Assembly: GCA_026004735.1 (NCBI GenBank)
Contig: BPJS01000001.1
Span: 4,482,859-4,546,858, forward strand
Direction of reading: 5' to 3'
Source: Isosphaeraceae bacterium
GTDB lineage: Bacteria; Planctomycetota; Planctomycetia; Isosphaerales; Isosphaeraceae
DNA length: 64,000 bases
Shown here: one piece after another, positions 31,757 through 40,963 of the stretch
Layout of the letters: each line of letters begins with the position of its first letter
Numbering within the stretch: the stretch's first letter is position 1
Program-made: the position numbers and the translations under genes
The notes under the pieces: model-generated
Databases searched by the model: none
Told to the model about the DNA's origin: nothing
What the model saw: the letters and a program-made list of their open reading frames with translations, nothing else

Positions 31757-32977
31757 TTACTGGAGGATCTTGGTGACGACGCCGGCTCCAACGGTCTTGC
31801 CGCCCTCCCGGATGGCGAACCGGAGTTTTTCTTCCATGGCGATCGGGGTGAGCAGCTCGACGGTCATCTTAATGTTGTCGCCGGGCATGCACATCTCGGC
31901 CTCGGTGCCGTCCTCGCTCTTGAGGTTGAGCACGGTCCCGGTGACGTCGGTGGTGCGGAAATAGAACTGGGGCCGGTAGTTCTTGAAGAAGGGGGTATGG
32001 CGGCCGCCCTCCTCCTTGGAGAGGACGTAGACCTCGCACTCGAACTTGGTGTGCGGGGTGATCGAGCCTGGCTTGCAGACCACCTGGCCGCGTTCGAGCT
32101 CGTTCTTCTCGACGCCGCGGAGGAGGATCCCAACGTTGTCGCCGGCGATCCCCTCGTCGAGCGTTTTCTGGAACATTTCGACGCCGGTGACGACCGAGGA
32201 CTTGTTGCGGTCGAAGCCGACGATTTCGACCGGGTCGCCGACCTTGACCTTGCCGCGTTCGATGCGGCCGGTGCCGACCGTGCCGCGGCCCTTGATGGAG
32301 AAGACGTCCTCAATGGGCATGAGGAACGGCTTGTCGATCTCGCGGACCGGTTCGGGGATATACTCGTCCATGGCCTTGACCAGGTCGAGGATGGGCTTGG
32401 AGGCGACCGGGTCGGACGGGTTGTCGTAGGCCGGCTTGGAGGAGCCGCGGATGATCGGGATTTCTTCGCCGGGGAAGCCGTAGTGCGAGAGGAGCTCGCG
32501 TAGCTCCATTTCGACGACGTCCAGCAGTTCGGGGTCGTCGACCAGGTCGATCTTGTTCATGAAGACGACCAGGGCGGGCACGCCGACTTGGCGGGCCAGG
32601 AGGATGTGTTCGCGGGTTTGGGGCATGGGGCCGTCGTAGGCGGAGACGACCAGGATAGCGCCGTCCATTTGGGCCGCGCCGGTGATCATGTTTTTGATGT
32701 AGTCGGCGTGGCCGGGGCAGTCGATGTGGGCGTAGTGGCGCTTTTCGGATTCGTATTCGACGTGGGAGACGGCGATCGTGACGGTCTTGGTGGCGTCGCG
32801 AACGGTTCCGCCCTTGGCAATGTCGGCGTAAGACTTCGTGGTCGTATGTTCGGCCCACGGTTGCTTGGCGAGAACGGCCAGGAGGGCGGCCGTGAGGGTG
32901 GTCTTGCCGTGGTCGATGTGGCCGATGGTGCCGACGTTGACGTGGGGCTTTTTCCGTTGAAAGGTGTCCTTGGCCAT
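31757..32977 (-). CDS. tuf: Elongation factor Tu
   Basis: 406 residues; GTPase that delivers aminoacyl-tRNA to the ribosome. P-loop GHIDHGKT at ~18-25, DCPGHADY (G3), NKID (G4), then domains II and III to '[16 protein letters not shown]'. The start at 32977 has AGGAG 5 nt upstream. Odd feature: switch I reads '[27 protein letters not shown]' in place of the usual KARGITINT; the magnesium-coordinating Thr is kept (V-T-I) but the preceding Arg-Gly is Lys-Thr and the loop is two residues longer. I recall a similar loop in other planctomycetes, so it is probably lineage-wide. Confidence 0.98.
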   Translation of the reverse strand: MAKDTFQRKKPHVNVGTIGHIDHGKTTLTAALLAVLAKQPWAEHTTTKSYADIAKGGTVRDATKTVTIAVSHVEYESEKRHYAHIDCPGHADYIKNMITGAAQMDGAILVVSAYDGPMPQTREHILLARQVGVPALVVFMNKIDLVDDPELLDVVEMELRELLSHYGFPGEEIPIIRGSSKPAYDNPSDPVASKPILDLVKAMDEYIPEPVREIDKPFLMPIEDVFSIKGRGTVGTGRIERGKVKVGDPVEIVGFDRNKSSVVTGVEMFQKTLDEGIAGDNVGILLRGVEKNELERGQVVCKPGSITPHTKFECEVYVLSKEEGGRHTPFFKNYRPQFYFRTTDVTGTVLNLKSEDGTEAEMCMPGDNIKMTVELLTPIAMEEKLRFAIREGGKTVGAGVVTKILQ

Positions 32978-33133
32978 CGGAACTCCTAGGCGTGTGGGCT
33001 CGAGGACTAAGACTTGGGGAAGGCTACGGGGCCTGAGCCACAAGGATCGGCCCGCGTGGCATCAGGAAACGAATGGGACACGACCCGGCGTCGGCGACCT
33101 GACCGCGGAAGCGGCGGGGGCCGCCCACCCGAG

Positions 33134-33206
<73 letters not shown>

Positions 33207-33284
33207 GACGTTGGAGTCAGGGATTGGGCCGAGCCTGGAGACCTCCGGAGGAGCCGGCGGGGCGGTCGCGGCGAAGTCGCCCGA

Positions 33285-33355
33285 AGCGGGTGATGGGAAT
33301 CGAACCCACACGGCCAGCTTGGAAGGCTGGGGCTCTACCATTGAGCTACACCCGC
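33285..33355 (-). tRNA. tRNA-Gly (anticodon TCC)
   Basis: 71-nt cloverleaf: acceptor GCGGGTG/CACCCGC, anticodon loop CTTCCAA (TCC), T-loop GGTTCGATTCC. Third in the four-tRNA array; position matches E. coli glyT. Confidence 0.97.
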
Positions 33356-33575
33356 AGGTCAGACCTGGCAAGCCCGCTCCGGGTGCGGACTGCCGAGGCA
33401 TGAGACGCTCACCGAGGTGGCGCCGGGCTTCGCGGATCGGGCGGTCGAGACTCGGCGTTGCTTGGGGGATGAAACCTCCTGCGAACGGATGGCCCCCGGG
33501 GCGAGGGCCGGCCCCGGTCTGGGCTGAGAGCTTGAGGATCTTGGGATCGAACAGGGTAATGGTTGAGGGTCGGGA

Positions 33576-33657
33576 TGGGTGGTGCAGGATTCGAACCTGC
33601 GAAGGCGTAGCCACCTGATTTACAGTCAGGCCCCTTTGGCCGCTCGGGCAACCACCC
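33576..33657 (-). tRNA. tRNA-Tyr (anticodon GTA)
   Basis: 82-nt class II tRNA with long variable arm: acceptor GGGTGGT/ACCACCC, anticodon loop CTGTAAA (GTA), T-loop GGTTCGAATCC, discriminator A. Second in the array; position matches E. coli tyrU. Confidence 0.97.
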
Positions 33658-33698
33658 GGGTGTTTGGGGATGGGGGGCGGGTCGCTCGCTGGGGGCAG

Positions 33699-33771
33699 AG
33701 CTGGCGGTGAGAGTCGAACTCACAACCGACGGTTTACAAAACCGTTGCTCTGCCAATTGAGCTACGCCAGC
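33699..33771 (-). tRNA. tRNA-Thr (anticodon TGT)
   Basis: 73-nt cloverleaf: acceptor GCTGGCG/CGCCAGC, anticodon loop TTTGTAA (TGT), T-loop AGTTCGACTCT. First tRNA of the array upstream of tuf; position matches E. coli thrU. The promoter of the array should lie in 33772-33955, before the insertion sequence. Confidence 0.97.
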
Positions 33772-33945
33772 CTGCGCAGGCCATGAAAATCCAAAATATA
33801 CGGGTCGGTCGCGGTAGATGCAAGGGGGGATTTTCCACCAACGGCGTGGTGTGGAACCGGGAGCAAACGTTCAAAGGCGGGCCGTTTGGGGTGGGCCGGA
33901 TGGCTTGGGGCTGCTGGCCGGCCGAGGGGGCCGGGAGGGTCCAAG

Positions 33946-33955
33946 AGCGTGGTGG
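33946..33955. repeat. Target-site duplication, left of insertion sequence
   Basis: AGCGTGGTGG directly abuts the left end of the insertion sequence; AGCGTGGGGG abuts the right end (35212-35221). Nine of ten bases match, and ISAs1-family elements generate 8-10-bp duplications. The single mismatch suggests some age or slippage in the G-rich end. Confidence 0.8.
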
Positions 33956-35211
33956 CAGGGCTGTTTCATTCTTCTGCTCAAGTTGCCACAAGTTTCATGG
34001 CCTTTGTGACATGGAACCTCAGATCTCTGACGACGTCGGCGATTCCTCGTTTCGTCCGTCTGGCTTGCTGTCCCAGCAGAAACAACGCCACGTTGCGGAG
34101 GCTTGCAGCGACCTGCGCGGCGGTCCCGGTCCTCACTCGGCTGGCATCCTCGCCCAAGGTCCAATCCCGCACGCCAAACAACTGGTTCTCGATCGCCCAG
34201 TGCGAACGGATCAGCGTCAGGAGCTTGGCGGGCGACGCCTTCTCGGGCCTCAGACTGGTGATACCGTACACGTCCTCGACGGTCGTCACTCCCCGGAGGG
34301 TGCGTTCACGCCGCAGATGAAAAACCTGCCCCACGGCCGGCCAGTCCAGGAAGCTGTTCAGCCAGGTCGTGGTCCGAATCGTCCGCCGCTCACGTCGCCC
34401 ATGCCCCTTGTGAATCATGCAGGCCTGGCGGATGCTCTCGGCGTGGAGTCGTCTCTGCCGGGGGGGAAAGCCCCGCTGGCGGGGCGTCCAAAACACTTCG
34501 GATGTCCGCCAGGAGCATCGCCTGATTTTCCTTGGCTGGTAGCACATAATCGCCGCCACGCCGCACAATCTCCGAGCAGACGTCTCGGTGAGTAAACATG
34601 GCATCACCCGTGACAACCTTGCCAGAGAGTGGCAGAATTCCGAGCAATTCCAGGGCCGCCTTGTGCTCATTGGTTTTGGCATCGACCCGCAATTGGGTCA
34701 GGACCGCCCTCATCTCGGAGGCATAGGCAGCCAGCAGATGCACCGCGGGCAAATTCTCGCCCCGAGACCCACGCGCCGTCTTGCCGTCGATCGCGATGTG
34801 TTCGAAGCATCGGGTCCCGAGACGGGCCTGGATCCACTCGCTGATCAACTGCTCGAAGACCGCGACGTCAATCCCGCGAAAGACACGGCTGAGAGTGGCC
34901 TCGCTGGGGGCCTTGGATCGGGTGCAGCCGAGGAGCTTCCGGAACTCGCGACCGAAGGCATTGCCGAACTGGACGACGCCCCGCCGCGAGGTGATGCCCG
35001 TGAGCATGGCTACGGCCGTCAAGGCCAGAATCGAAGGCAAAGGGTGCCGCAGGCCCTGGGCCCTGCGACGGTCCATAAGCTTCGGTGAACGAAAGACTTC
35101 CAGAAGAGATCGCGCGGCGTCCATGCCAAGACCTCCAGGTGTGGATCAAACGGTGACTACTGGCATAACATCATTGCAGCCGATCGGATAGATCAGAACG
35201 GAATAGCCCTG
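33956..35211 (-). mobile_element. ISAs1-family insertion sequence, 1256 bp
   Basis: Bounded by inverted terminal repeats: CAGGGCTGTTTCATTCT on the plus strand from 33956, and CAGGGCTATTCCGTTCT on the minus strand from 35211. It holds one transposase gene on the minus strand, interrupted by a frameshift, and is flanked by a 10-bp direct repeat with one mismatch. It lies between the tRNA-tuf array and the RND efflux operon and would separate the array from upstream sequence 175 bp before the first tRNA. Confidence 0.9.
33978..35124 (-). pseudogene. ISAs1-family transposase, frameshifted
   Basis: DDE transposase with N-terminal 'DRRRAQGLRHPLPSILALTAVAML', then 'AIDGKTARGSRGENLPAVHLLAAYA', 'VVTGDAMFTHRDVC' (catalytic Asp region) and 'GGDYVLPAKENQ', in one frame until about 34466. 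The rest ('KGHGRRERRTI', 'VYGITSLRPEKASPAKLL', 'IRSHWAIENQLFGVRDWTLGEDA', carrying the catalytic Glu in the H-W-x-I-E-N motif) is in a second frame ending at 33978. Removing one C from the C7 run (plus strand G7 at 34460-34466) restores a single chain of about 380 residues. The element is therefore probably inactive unless the extra base is an error or frameshifting occurs. Confidence 0.88.
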
Positions 35212-35221
35212 AGCGTGGGGG
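35212..35221. repeat. Target-site duplication, right of insertion sequence
   Basis: AGCGTGGGGG, the partner of AGCGTGGTGG at 33946-33955. Confidence 0.8.
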
Positions 35222-35315
35222 TCCGTGAGGATGGTTTTATCATCATCATACACATGAGGGAAAGCGGGGCCTACCCAAGGGAGGGGCTGGGTCTGTCGGG
35301 AAGGCCGGCGGGGTG

Positions 35316-37271
35316 TCATTCCTTGGTCTGACCGTTCGATGGCCGCGGTGAGACCTGGGGAAGCTGCGGGTCTGACGGGGCTGGCGATCTTGGATTCAGG
35401 TCGGAGGAGTCGGTCGGGTTAGGTTCGCCTGGAATGGGGGCCGGGAGGCCGGCTGCGGGGGAAGAGGGTGAAGGTTGGCTGGGCGGTGAGGAAGCGAACG
35501 GCCCAGGGAGGTTGGAGGGGATGGGGAAGGGCGCTGGAGGTGGTTGGTCCGGAGTCGGGTTGTCGGCGTTGAGCGGGTCGTCGGGGGCGGGGGTGGGCTC
35601 GTGGTGGAGGAAGGGGTTTGGTCCGAAGGGGTTTGCGAACGTGGAGGGGTGGTTCTCGGGGATGATGCCGCGGAGGGAGGCGCGGAGGGCGTGGGAGAAG
35701 CGGGGCGAATTGAAATGGAAGGCCGAGAGGCGTTTGGAGTCGGGTTTGCTCAGCCCTAGCTCGGCGTTGGGGATGGGATCGAGAAGCTGGGAGCGATCGG
35801 CGCTGCGGAGCAGCGCTCCGCCGCCGAGGGCCTGGTAGGCGCGGACGAAGGCGGTGAGTTGGAGTTCCTTGGTGTCGATCAGGGCGGTTCGGGCATCGCG
35901 GAGATCGCGTTGGGCGGTCAGGACGTCGAGGTATTCGGTGCGCGCGAACTGGAAGAGCTGGTTGGCGACGTCCACGGCCTGTTCGAGGGCAAGGAGCTGG
36001 GCGCGCTTGATCTCGACGCTTTGGGTGTAGTTGCGGACTTCGGTGAGTCGATTGACGACCTCGGTGAAGGCCTTGAGGATGGTGAGCTGGTAGGAGTAGA
36101 CGGCTTGTTTCTGGCGGGCGTCGCTGGCCAGGAATTCGGCGCGGATGGCGCGGCGGTTGACGAGCGGGCCGATGAAGTTGGCGATGACGTTGCCGGCAAC
36201 GGCCTGAGGCATGAACAGGTAAGAGATGTTGAAGGCTTGGAGGCCGACTCCGGCGTCGAGGATCAGTTGGGGGTAGAAGTTGGCACGGGCGACTTCGACG
36301 TCGAGGCCGGCGGCTTGGAGTTGACGTTCTGCCTGACGGATGTCGGGACGGTATTGGAGCAGGTCGGAGGGGATGCCGACGTCGAGGGAGTGGATCACCA
36401 GGTCGTAGAAGGCGGCGGAGTTGCGGGGAACGGGTTGGGGGTAGCGGTAGGCCAGGAGGTTGATGCGGTTTTCGACCTCGATGATGGACTGGTTGATGAT
36501 GAGCTTTTCGCTCTGATTTCTGCGAACTTCGGCTTCGAACCGGAGGACGGCTAGTTCGGTATCGCGGGCGGCTTCCTTGCGGGCCTGAGCGACCTGGAGG
36601 CTTTGTTCGAGGAAGGCGATGATTTGGTCGAGGTTTTCGATGCGTTTGTCGAGGGCCATGAGGCGGTAGTAGTTTTCGGCGATCTCGGCGACGAGGTTGA
36701 TGAGGAAGTCGTTGCGGCGCTCGATGGCGGCGACGTAGCGTTGGGCGGCGGCGTCGCGGGCGTTGCGGAGCTGGCGATAGATGTCGAGTTGCCAGGTGAG
36801 GTTGGTTCCGATCTGGTAGACGCCGTGGGGGTTGGAGAACAGTTTGCCGGGGACGTACTCGTCGAACTTCAGGGCGGCGCCGTCGATGGTGCGGTTGCTG
36901 GGTCGATCCAATCCAAGGACCGGTCCGGCGGTCATGAACGGCAGATAGGCGCCCGAGCGTGCCAGGATCTCGGTGCTGGCGATCTGGACTTCCTCATTGA
37001 GGATCTTCAGTTCGCGGTTGTTGGCCAGGGCGTGTTCGATCAGGCTGAGCAGATAGGGGTCCTGGTAGAACTCTTCGACGCCAAGCTCGGCGGAGTTGGT
37101 GGGGGCGGTTTCGCCGACGAAGCTGGCGGGCAAGGGTGGCATCGGCTGAGGCCTGCGGAGGGGCGGAATGGCGCAGCCAGACAGGGCGAGCAAGGCCAGG
37201 CAGGCATTTAGGGCCCGGATCGGAACGGGCGGCGGAACCGGTTTGCAGGAGGATTTGGCCGATGGGTCCAT
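35316..37271 (-). CDS. RND efflux outer-membrane factor (TolC/OprM/NodT family) with Pro-rich tail
   Basis: 651 residues. Lipobox L-S-G-C at ~32-35 (LLALSGCAIPP) predicts an outer-membrane lipoprotein. Two outer-membrane efflux repeats follow ('LIEHALANNRELKILNEEVQIA', 'SLDVGIPSDLLQYRPDIRQAERQLQAAGLDVEVARANFYPQ'), ending around residue 480. The last ~150 residues are an unusual Pro/Ser/Asn-rich low-complexity tail. Start: ATG at 37271 has GAGG 8 nt upstream; ATG at 37277 is two codons longer. Third gene of the efflux operon, 285 bp after the pump gene; that gap includes a G10 tract (37517-37526). Confidence 0.9.
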   Translation of the reverse strand: MDPSAKSSCKPVPPPVPIRALNACLALLALSGCAIPPLRRPQPMPPLPASFVGETAPTNSAELGVEEFYQDPYLLSLIEHALANNRELKILNEEVQIASTEILARSGAYLPFMTAGPVLGLDRPSNRTIDGAALKFDEYVPGKLFSNPHGVYQIGTNLTWQLDIYRQLRNARDAAAQRYVAAIERRNDFLINLVAEIAENYYRLMALDKRIENLDQIIAFLEQSLQVAQARKEAARDTELAVLRFEAEVRRNQSEKLIINQSIIEVENRINLLAYRYPQPVPRNSAAFYDLVIHSLDVGIPSDLLQYRPDIRQAERQLQAAGLDVEVARANFYPQLILDAGVGLQAFNISYLFMPQAVAGNVIANFIGPLVNRRAIRAEFLASDARQKQAVYSYQLTILKAFTEVVNRLTEVRNYTQSVEIKRAQLLALEQAVDVANQLFQFARTEYLDVLTAQRDLRDARTALIDTKELQLTAFVRAYQALGGGALLRSADRSQLLDPIPNAELGLSKPDSKRLSAFHFNSPRFSHALRASLRGIIPENHPSTFANPFGPNPFLHHEPTPAPDDPLNADNPTPDQPPPAPFPIPSNLPGPFASSPPSQPSPSSPAAGLPAPIPGEPNPTDSSDLNPRSPAPSDPQLPQVSPRPSNGQTKE

Positions 37272-37561
37272 TTGCATCGCCTCGGCGAGGAACGGGATCC
37301 AGGATCGGCCGTCTCAGGGGGCCCGTTGGGGGAGCTTGGGGCCAGCGCGGCGGACGAGGCGAGACGTGCGCGAAGCAGTTCGTGCCGCGTGATTGTGCCG
37401 ATTCACTCGAAGAATCGGACGGTATCGATCCTAGGCTTGAGCCCGTGGATGCAGATTGTGCGGATGAGGAGGGGCGGGCTGGCGGTGGAGGGTCTTGGAG
37501 CGCGCGGATGGAGCGCGGGGGGGGGGTGGGATGAGCGCGGTGGTGCGGCCGGCCGCTGGCT

Positions 37562-40500
37562 CTAGACGGCGACCTGGTCGGAGGTGGATTCAACAGGGTG
37601 TTCGAAGATTTCGCTGACGGGTTCGGTCGTGGTGTCCTGGAGCAGGGCCCGGCCGTCGTCGAGTTTGCCGAAGATATAGTAGAGGCCAGGAATGACCAGG
37701 ACGCCGAAGACGGTCCCGATGAGCATGCCGCCGGCGCCGGTGGTTCCGATGGTGCGGTTGCCGATGGCACCAGCGCCGGTGGCGACGACGAGGGGAAGGA
37801 GGCCGGCGACGAAGGCGAAGGAGGTCATGAGGATGGGGCGGAAGCGGATGCGTCCGGCGTCGATGGCGGCTTGGACCAGGGAATGGCCTTCGCGGCGTTT
37901 CTGGACGGCGAACTCGACGATCAGGATCGCGTTTTTGCCGAGCAGGCCGACGAGCATGATCAGGCCGATCTGGGCGTAGACGTCGTTGGAGAGCCCCATC
38001 AGTTTGAGGCAGAGGAAGGAGCCGAAGACGCCGATGGGCAGGGAGATGATGACGGCCAGGGGGAGGATGAAGCTCTCGTACTGGCCGACCAGGACGAGGT
38101 ATACGAAGGCGACGACGATGAGGAAGATATACAGGGACTCGTTGCCTTTACGCGACTCGTCGTAAGAGAGGCCGACCCATCCCAGGCCGTATCCGCGGGG
38201 GAGGGATTTGGCGACTTCCTGGATGGCCTGGAGGGCCTGGCCGCTGCTGTAGCCCGCGGCTGGGGCGGCCTGGATGATGGCCGAGGGATAGAGGTTGTAG
38301 CGGGTGATTTCGTTGAGTCCCTGTTTGGGGCGGATTTTCATGAACGAGGAGTAGGGGACCATTTCGCCGCTGTCGTTTTTGACGAAGAGGTTGTCGAGGT
38401 CGGCCGGGTAGCGGCGGGCCTCGGGTTCGGCCTGGACGAAGACCTTGAAGAACTGGTTGAAGAGGATGAAGCCCTGCTCGTAGGTGCTGCCGATGAGGAT
38501 GTTCAGGGAGTCGAGGGCCTTGCCGATCGAGACACCCTTTTGCATGGCGACGTCGTTGTCGATGAGCAGTTCGTACTGGGGGTAGTTGGCGGCGAAGAAG
38601 GTGAAGAGGTTGCTCAGTTCCTTGCGTTGACGGAGTTGGTCCATGAATTGGTTGGTGACCTCGCCGAGTTTGGCGTAGTTGTTGGTATTGGTTTTGTCGA
38701 GGAGGACGACCGAGACGCCGCCGGCCGCGCCGAAGCCGGGGACGGCGGGGGGTTCGAAGAATTCGAGTTTGACGTCGCTGATCGCGCGGCAGCGTTCTTC
38801 GAGGTCGGCAATGATCTGGCGGGCGCTGCGTTTGCGGTCGGACCAGTTTTTGAGATTGATGATGCAGGTGCCGGCGTTGGAGCCTCGGCCTTCGGTGAGG
38901 ACTTCGTAGCCAGCCAGGGCGGTGACGGAGGTGACTTCGTCGATCTCCTTGGCGATTTTTTCGAGTTGGCGGGATTTGGAGTTGGTGTATTCGAGGGTGG
39001 AGCCGGGGGGGGTTTGGAGGACGGCGTAGATGATGCCTTGGTCTTCGCCGGGGATGAAGCCGGCAGGCAGTTGGCTGTTGACCAGGACAATACCGAATGC
39101 GAAGGCGGCGATGAGCAGGATCGTGAGGATGCGTCGGGGGGCGATCCCGCGGAGGAGGGCGGCGTAGCCGGAGGTGAGCTTTTCGATGCCGCGATCGAAG
39201 GGGCGGCGGACCAGGGGCAAGAGCAGGAAGAGAAAGCCGACCGGACCCCAGAGTTCGTAGGCCAGGTAGGTAACACCGCTGAGGATGATGAGGCCGCCGA
39301 GGCCGACGATCAGAATGCGTTTGAGGGTCCAGGAGCGTTTGTTGGGAAGTGGGGAGCCGTTGGGGTGGGGCTGGCCGTTGTGGCCTGAGGGAGCGTGGGG
39401 TTTGAGGATCATGGCGCAGAGGACGGGGGTGAGCGTCAGCGCGACGACGCCGGAGAGGATGATCGAGGTGGCCATGGTGATCCCGAACTGCCGGTAGAAG
39501 GTGCCGACGGGTCCGGGGACGAAGGTGACGGGGACAAAGACGGAGGTCATGACCAGGGTGATCGCGATGATGGCGCCGGAGATTTCCTTGAGGACTTCGC
39601 GGGTGGCCTGGTAGGGCGAGAGGTGTTTTTCGGCCATTTTGGCGTGGACGGCTTCGACGACGACGATGGCGTCGTCGACAACCACGCCGATGGCCAGGAC
39701 CATGGCGAACAGAGTGATCAGATTGATGGAGAGGCCAAACAGTTTGAGGATGAAGAAGGTGCCGACGAGGGAGACGGGGACGGCCAGGGTGGGGATAAGG
39801 GTGGAGCGCAGGTCGCCAAGAAACATGAAGACCACGAGGGAGACCAGGATGAAGGCCTCAATCAGAGTATGGAGGACTTTTTCGACGGAGGCGTCGACGA
39901 ATTTGGAGACGTCGTAGGCGATTTCGTAATCCATGCCGGGGGGGAAGCTTTCTTTCTTGATCTGTTCGAGTTCGCGCTTGACCTCTTCGATGACGGCGGC
40001 GGCGTTGGAGCCGGGGGCCTGTTTGAGGATGATCGAGGCGGCGGGGTGGCCGTCGACGTCGGAGTAGATGTCGAAGAACTGGGACCCCAGTTCGATGGTT
40101 GCGATGTCCTTGAGGCGGAGGATTTCGCCGTTGGGGTTCGCACGGAGGATGATGTTTTCATATTGTTCGGGTTTGTTATAACGGCCGATCCAGGTCAGGA
40201 CGTATTCGCGGGACTGGGAGAGTTTGCCGGTAGCCTGACCGAGGCGGCCGGGGGAGCCGATGACGCTCTGCTCGGCCAGGGCCTTCATGACGTCTTCGGT
40301 GGAGATGCTGTAGGCGCGCATGCGTTCCGGTTTGAGCCAGACGCGCATGGCAAAGACGCGGTTGCCCAAGTTGCGGGGAATGCCCATGCCCTGGATCCGT
40401 TTGATCACGGGCATGACGTTGACGTTGGCGAAGTTGAAGAGGTCTTTCTGGTCGGCGTTGGGGTCGGTGCTGTAGATGTTGACATACATCAGCATACTCG

Positions 40501-40900
40501 GCACGACCTGCTGGACCAGGATGCCTTCGCGGACCACCAGGGGGGGAAGGCGGCTGAGCATCACGTTGACGCGGTTCTGGACGTTGACCACGTTGATGTC
40601 GGGGTTGGTGCCGGGTTCGAAATAGATGAGAATCGTTGCCTCGCCGGCGCTGCTGGCCGACGAGATCATGTAGCGCATGTCCTGGACGCCGTTGATGGAT
40701 TGCTCCAGGGGGATCAGCACCGAGTCGACCAGCACATCGGCGCTGGCCCCGGGATAGCTGATCGAGACCTGGACGGTGGGCGGCGCGATGTCGGGGAACT
40801 GGGCGATTGGAAGCGTGACAATTCCGAGGACGCCTAGGAAGAGCAGAATGATCGAGATGACGATCGCGAGGGCGGGGCGGTGGAGGATTTTGGTAAACAT
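37562..40900 (-). CDS. RND efflux transporter, hydrophobe/amphiphile (AcrB/MexB) type
   Basis: 1112 residues, inner-membrane proton-driven pump. N-terminal 'FTKILHRPALAIVISIILLFLG', porter-domain segments 'PDIAPPTVQVSISYPGASADVL' and 'VVNVQNRVN', and the proton-relay Asp-Asp in 'AIGVVVDDAIVVVEAV' (~405). A second half repeats the topology and ends in 'RPILMTSFAFVAGLLPLVVATGAGA'. A His/Pro/Asn-rich insert (PHAPSGHNGQPHPNGSPLP) joins the two halves at ~500-520. The membrane fusion protein gene lies 63 bp upstream and the outer-membrane factor downstream: a complete tripartite operon. Substrates probably drugs or bile-like amphiphiles; not a metal pump by motif. Confidence 0.95.
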   Translation of the reverse strand: MFTKILHRPALAIVISIILLFLGVLGIVTLPIAQFPDIAPPTVQVSISYPGASADVLVDSVLIPLEQSINGVQDMRYMISSASSAGEATILIYFEPGTNPDINVVNVQNRVNVMLSRLPPLVVREGILVQQVVPSMLMYVNIYSTDPNADQKDLFNFANVNVMPVIKRIQGMGIPRNLGNRVFAMRVWLKPERMRAYSISTEDVMKALAEQSVIGSPGRLGQATGKLSQSREYVLTWIGRYNKPEQYENIILRANPNGEILRLKDIATIELGSQFFDIYSDVDGHPAASIILKQAPGSNAAAVIEEVKRELEQIKKESFPPGMDYEIAYDVSKFVDASVEKVLHTLIEAFILVSLVVFMFLGDLRSTLIPTLAVPVSLVGTFFILKLFGLSINLITLFAMVLAIGVVVDDAIVVVEAVHAKMAEKHLSPYQATREVLKEISGAIIAITLVMTSVFVPVTFVPGPVGTFYRQFGITMATSIILSGVVALTLTPVLCAMILKPHAPSGHNGQPHPNGSPLPNKRSWTLKRILIVGLGGLIILSGVTYLAYELWGPVGFLFLLLPLVRRPFDRGIEKLTSGYAALLRGIAPRRILTILLIAAFAFGIVLVNSQLPAGFIPGEDQGIIYAVLQTPPGSTLEYTNSKSRQLEKIAKEIDEVTSVTALAGYEVLTEGRGSNAGTCIINLKNWSDRKRSARQIIADLEERCRAISDVKLEFFEPPAVPGFGAAGGVSVVLLDKTNTNNYAKLGEVTNQFMDQLRQRKELSNLFTFFAANYPQYELLIDNDVAMQKGVSIGKALDSLNILIGSTYEQGFILFNQFFKVFVQAEPEARRYPADLDNLFVKNDSGEMVPYSSFMKIRPKQGLNEITRYNLYPSAIIQAAPAAGYSSGQALQAIQEVAKSLPRGYGLGWVGLSYDESRKGNESLYIFLIVVAFVYLVLVGQYESFILPLAVIISLPIGVFGSFLCLKLMGLSNDVYAQIGLIMLVGLLGKNAILIVEFAVQKRREGHSLVQAAIDAGRIRFRPILMTSFAFVAGLLPLVVATGAGAIGNRTIGTTGAGGMLIGTVFGVLVIPGLYYIFGKLDDGRALLQDTTTEPVSEIFEHPVESTSDQVAV

Positions 40901-40963
40901 GGGCCGATGGAGAGCTAGAAGAGGGAGGAAGGATCAGGCAGGGGCACGGCCAAACCGGGGGGG

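Noticed and set aside
34390..34560. Programmed frameshift in the transposase
   Set aside because: Joining the frames needs +1 rather than the -1 shift common in insertion sequences, and removing one C from the C7 run restores the frame, so a simple indel is preferred.
37598..39388. 596-codon acidic open frame antisense to the RND pump gene
   Set aside because: Asp/Glu/Gly-rich low-complexity shadow of the pump gene.
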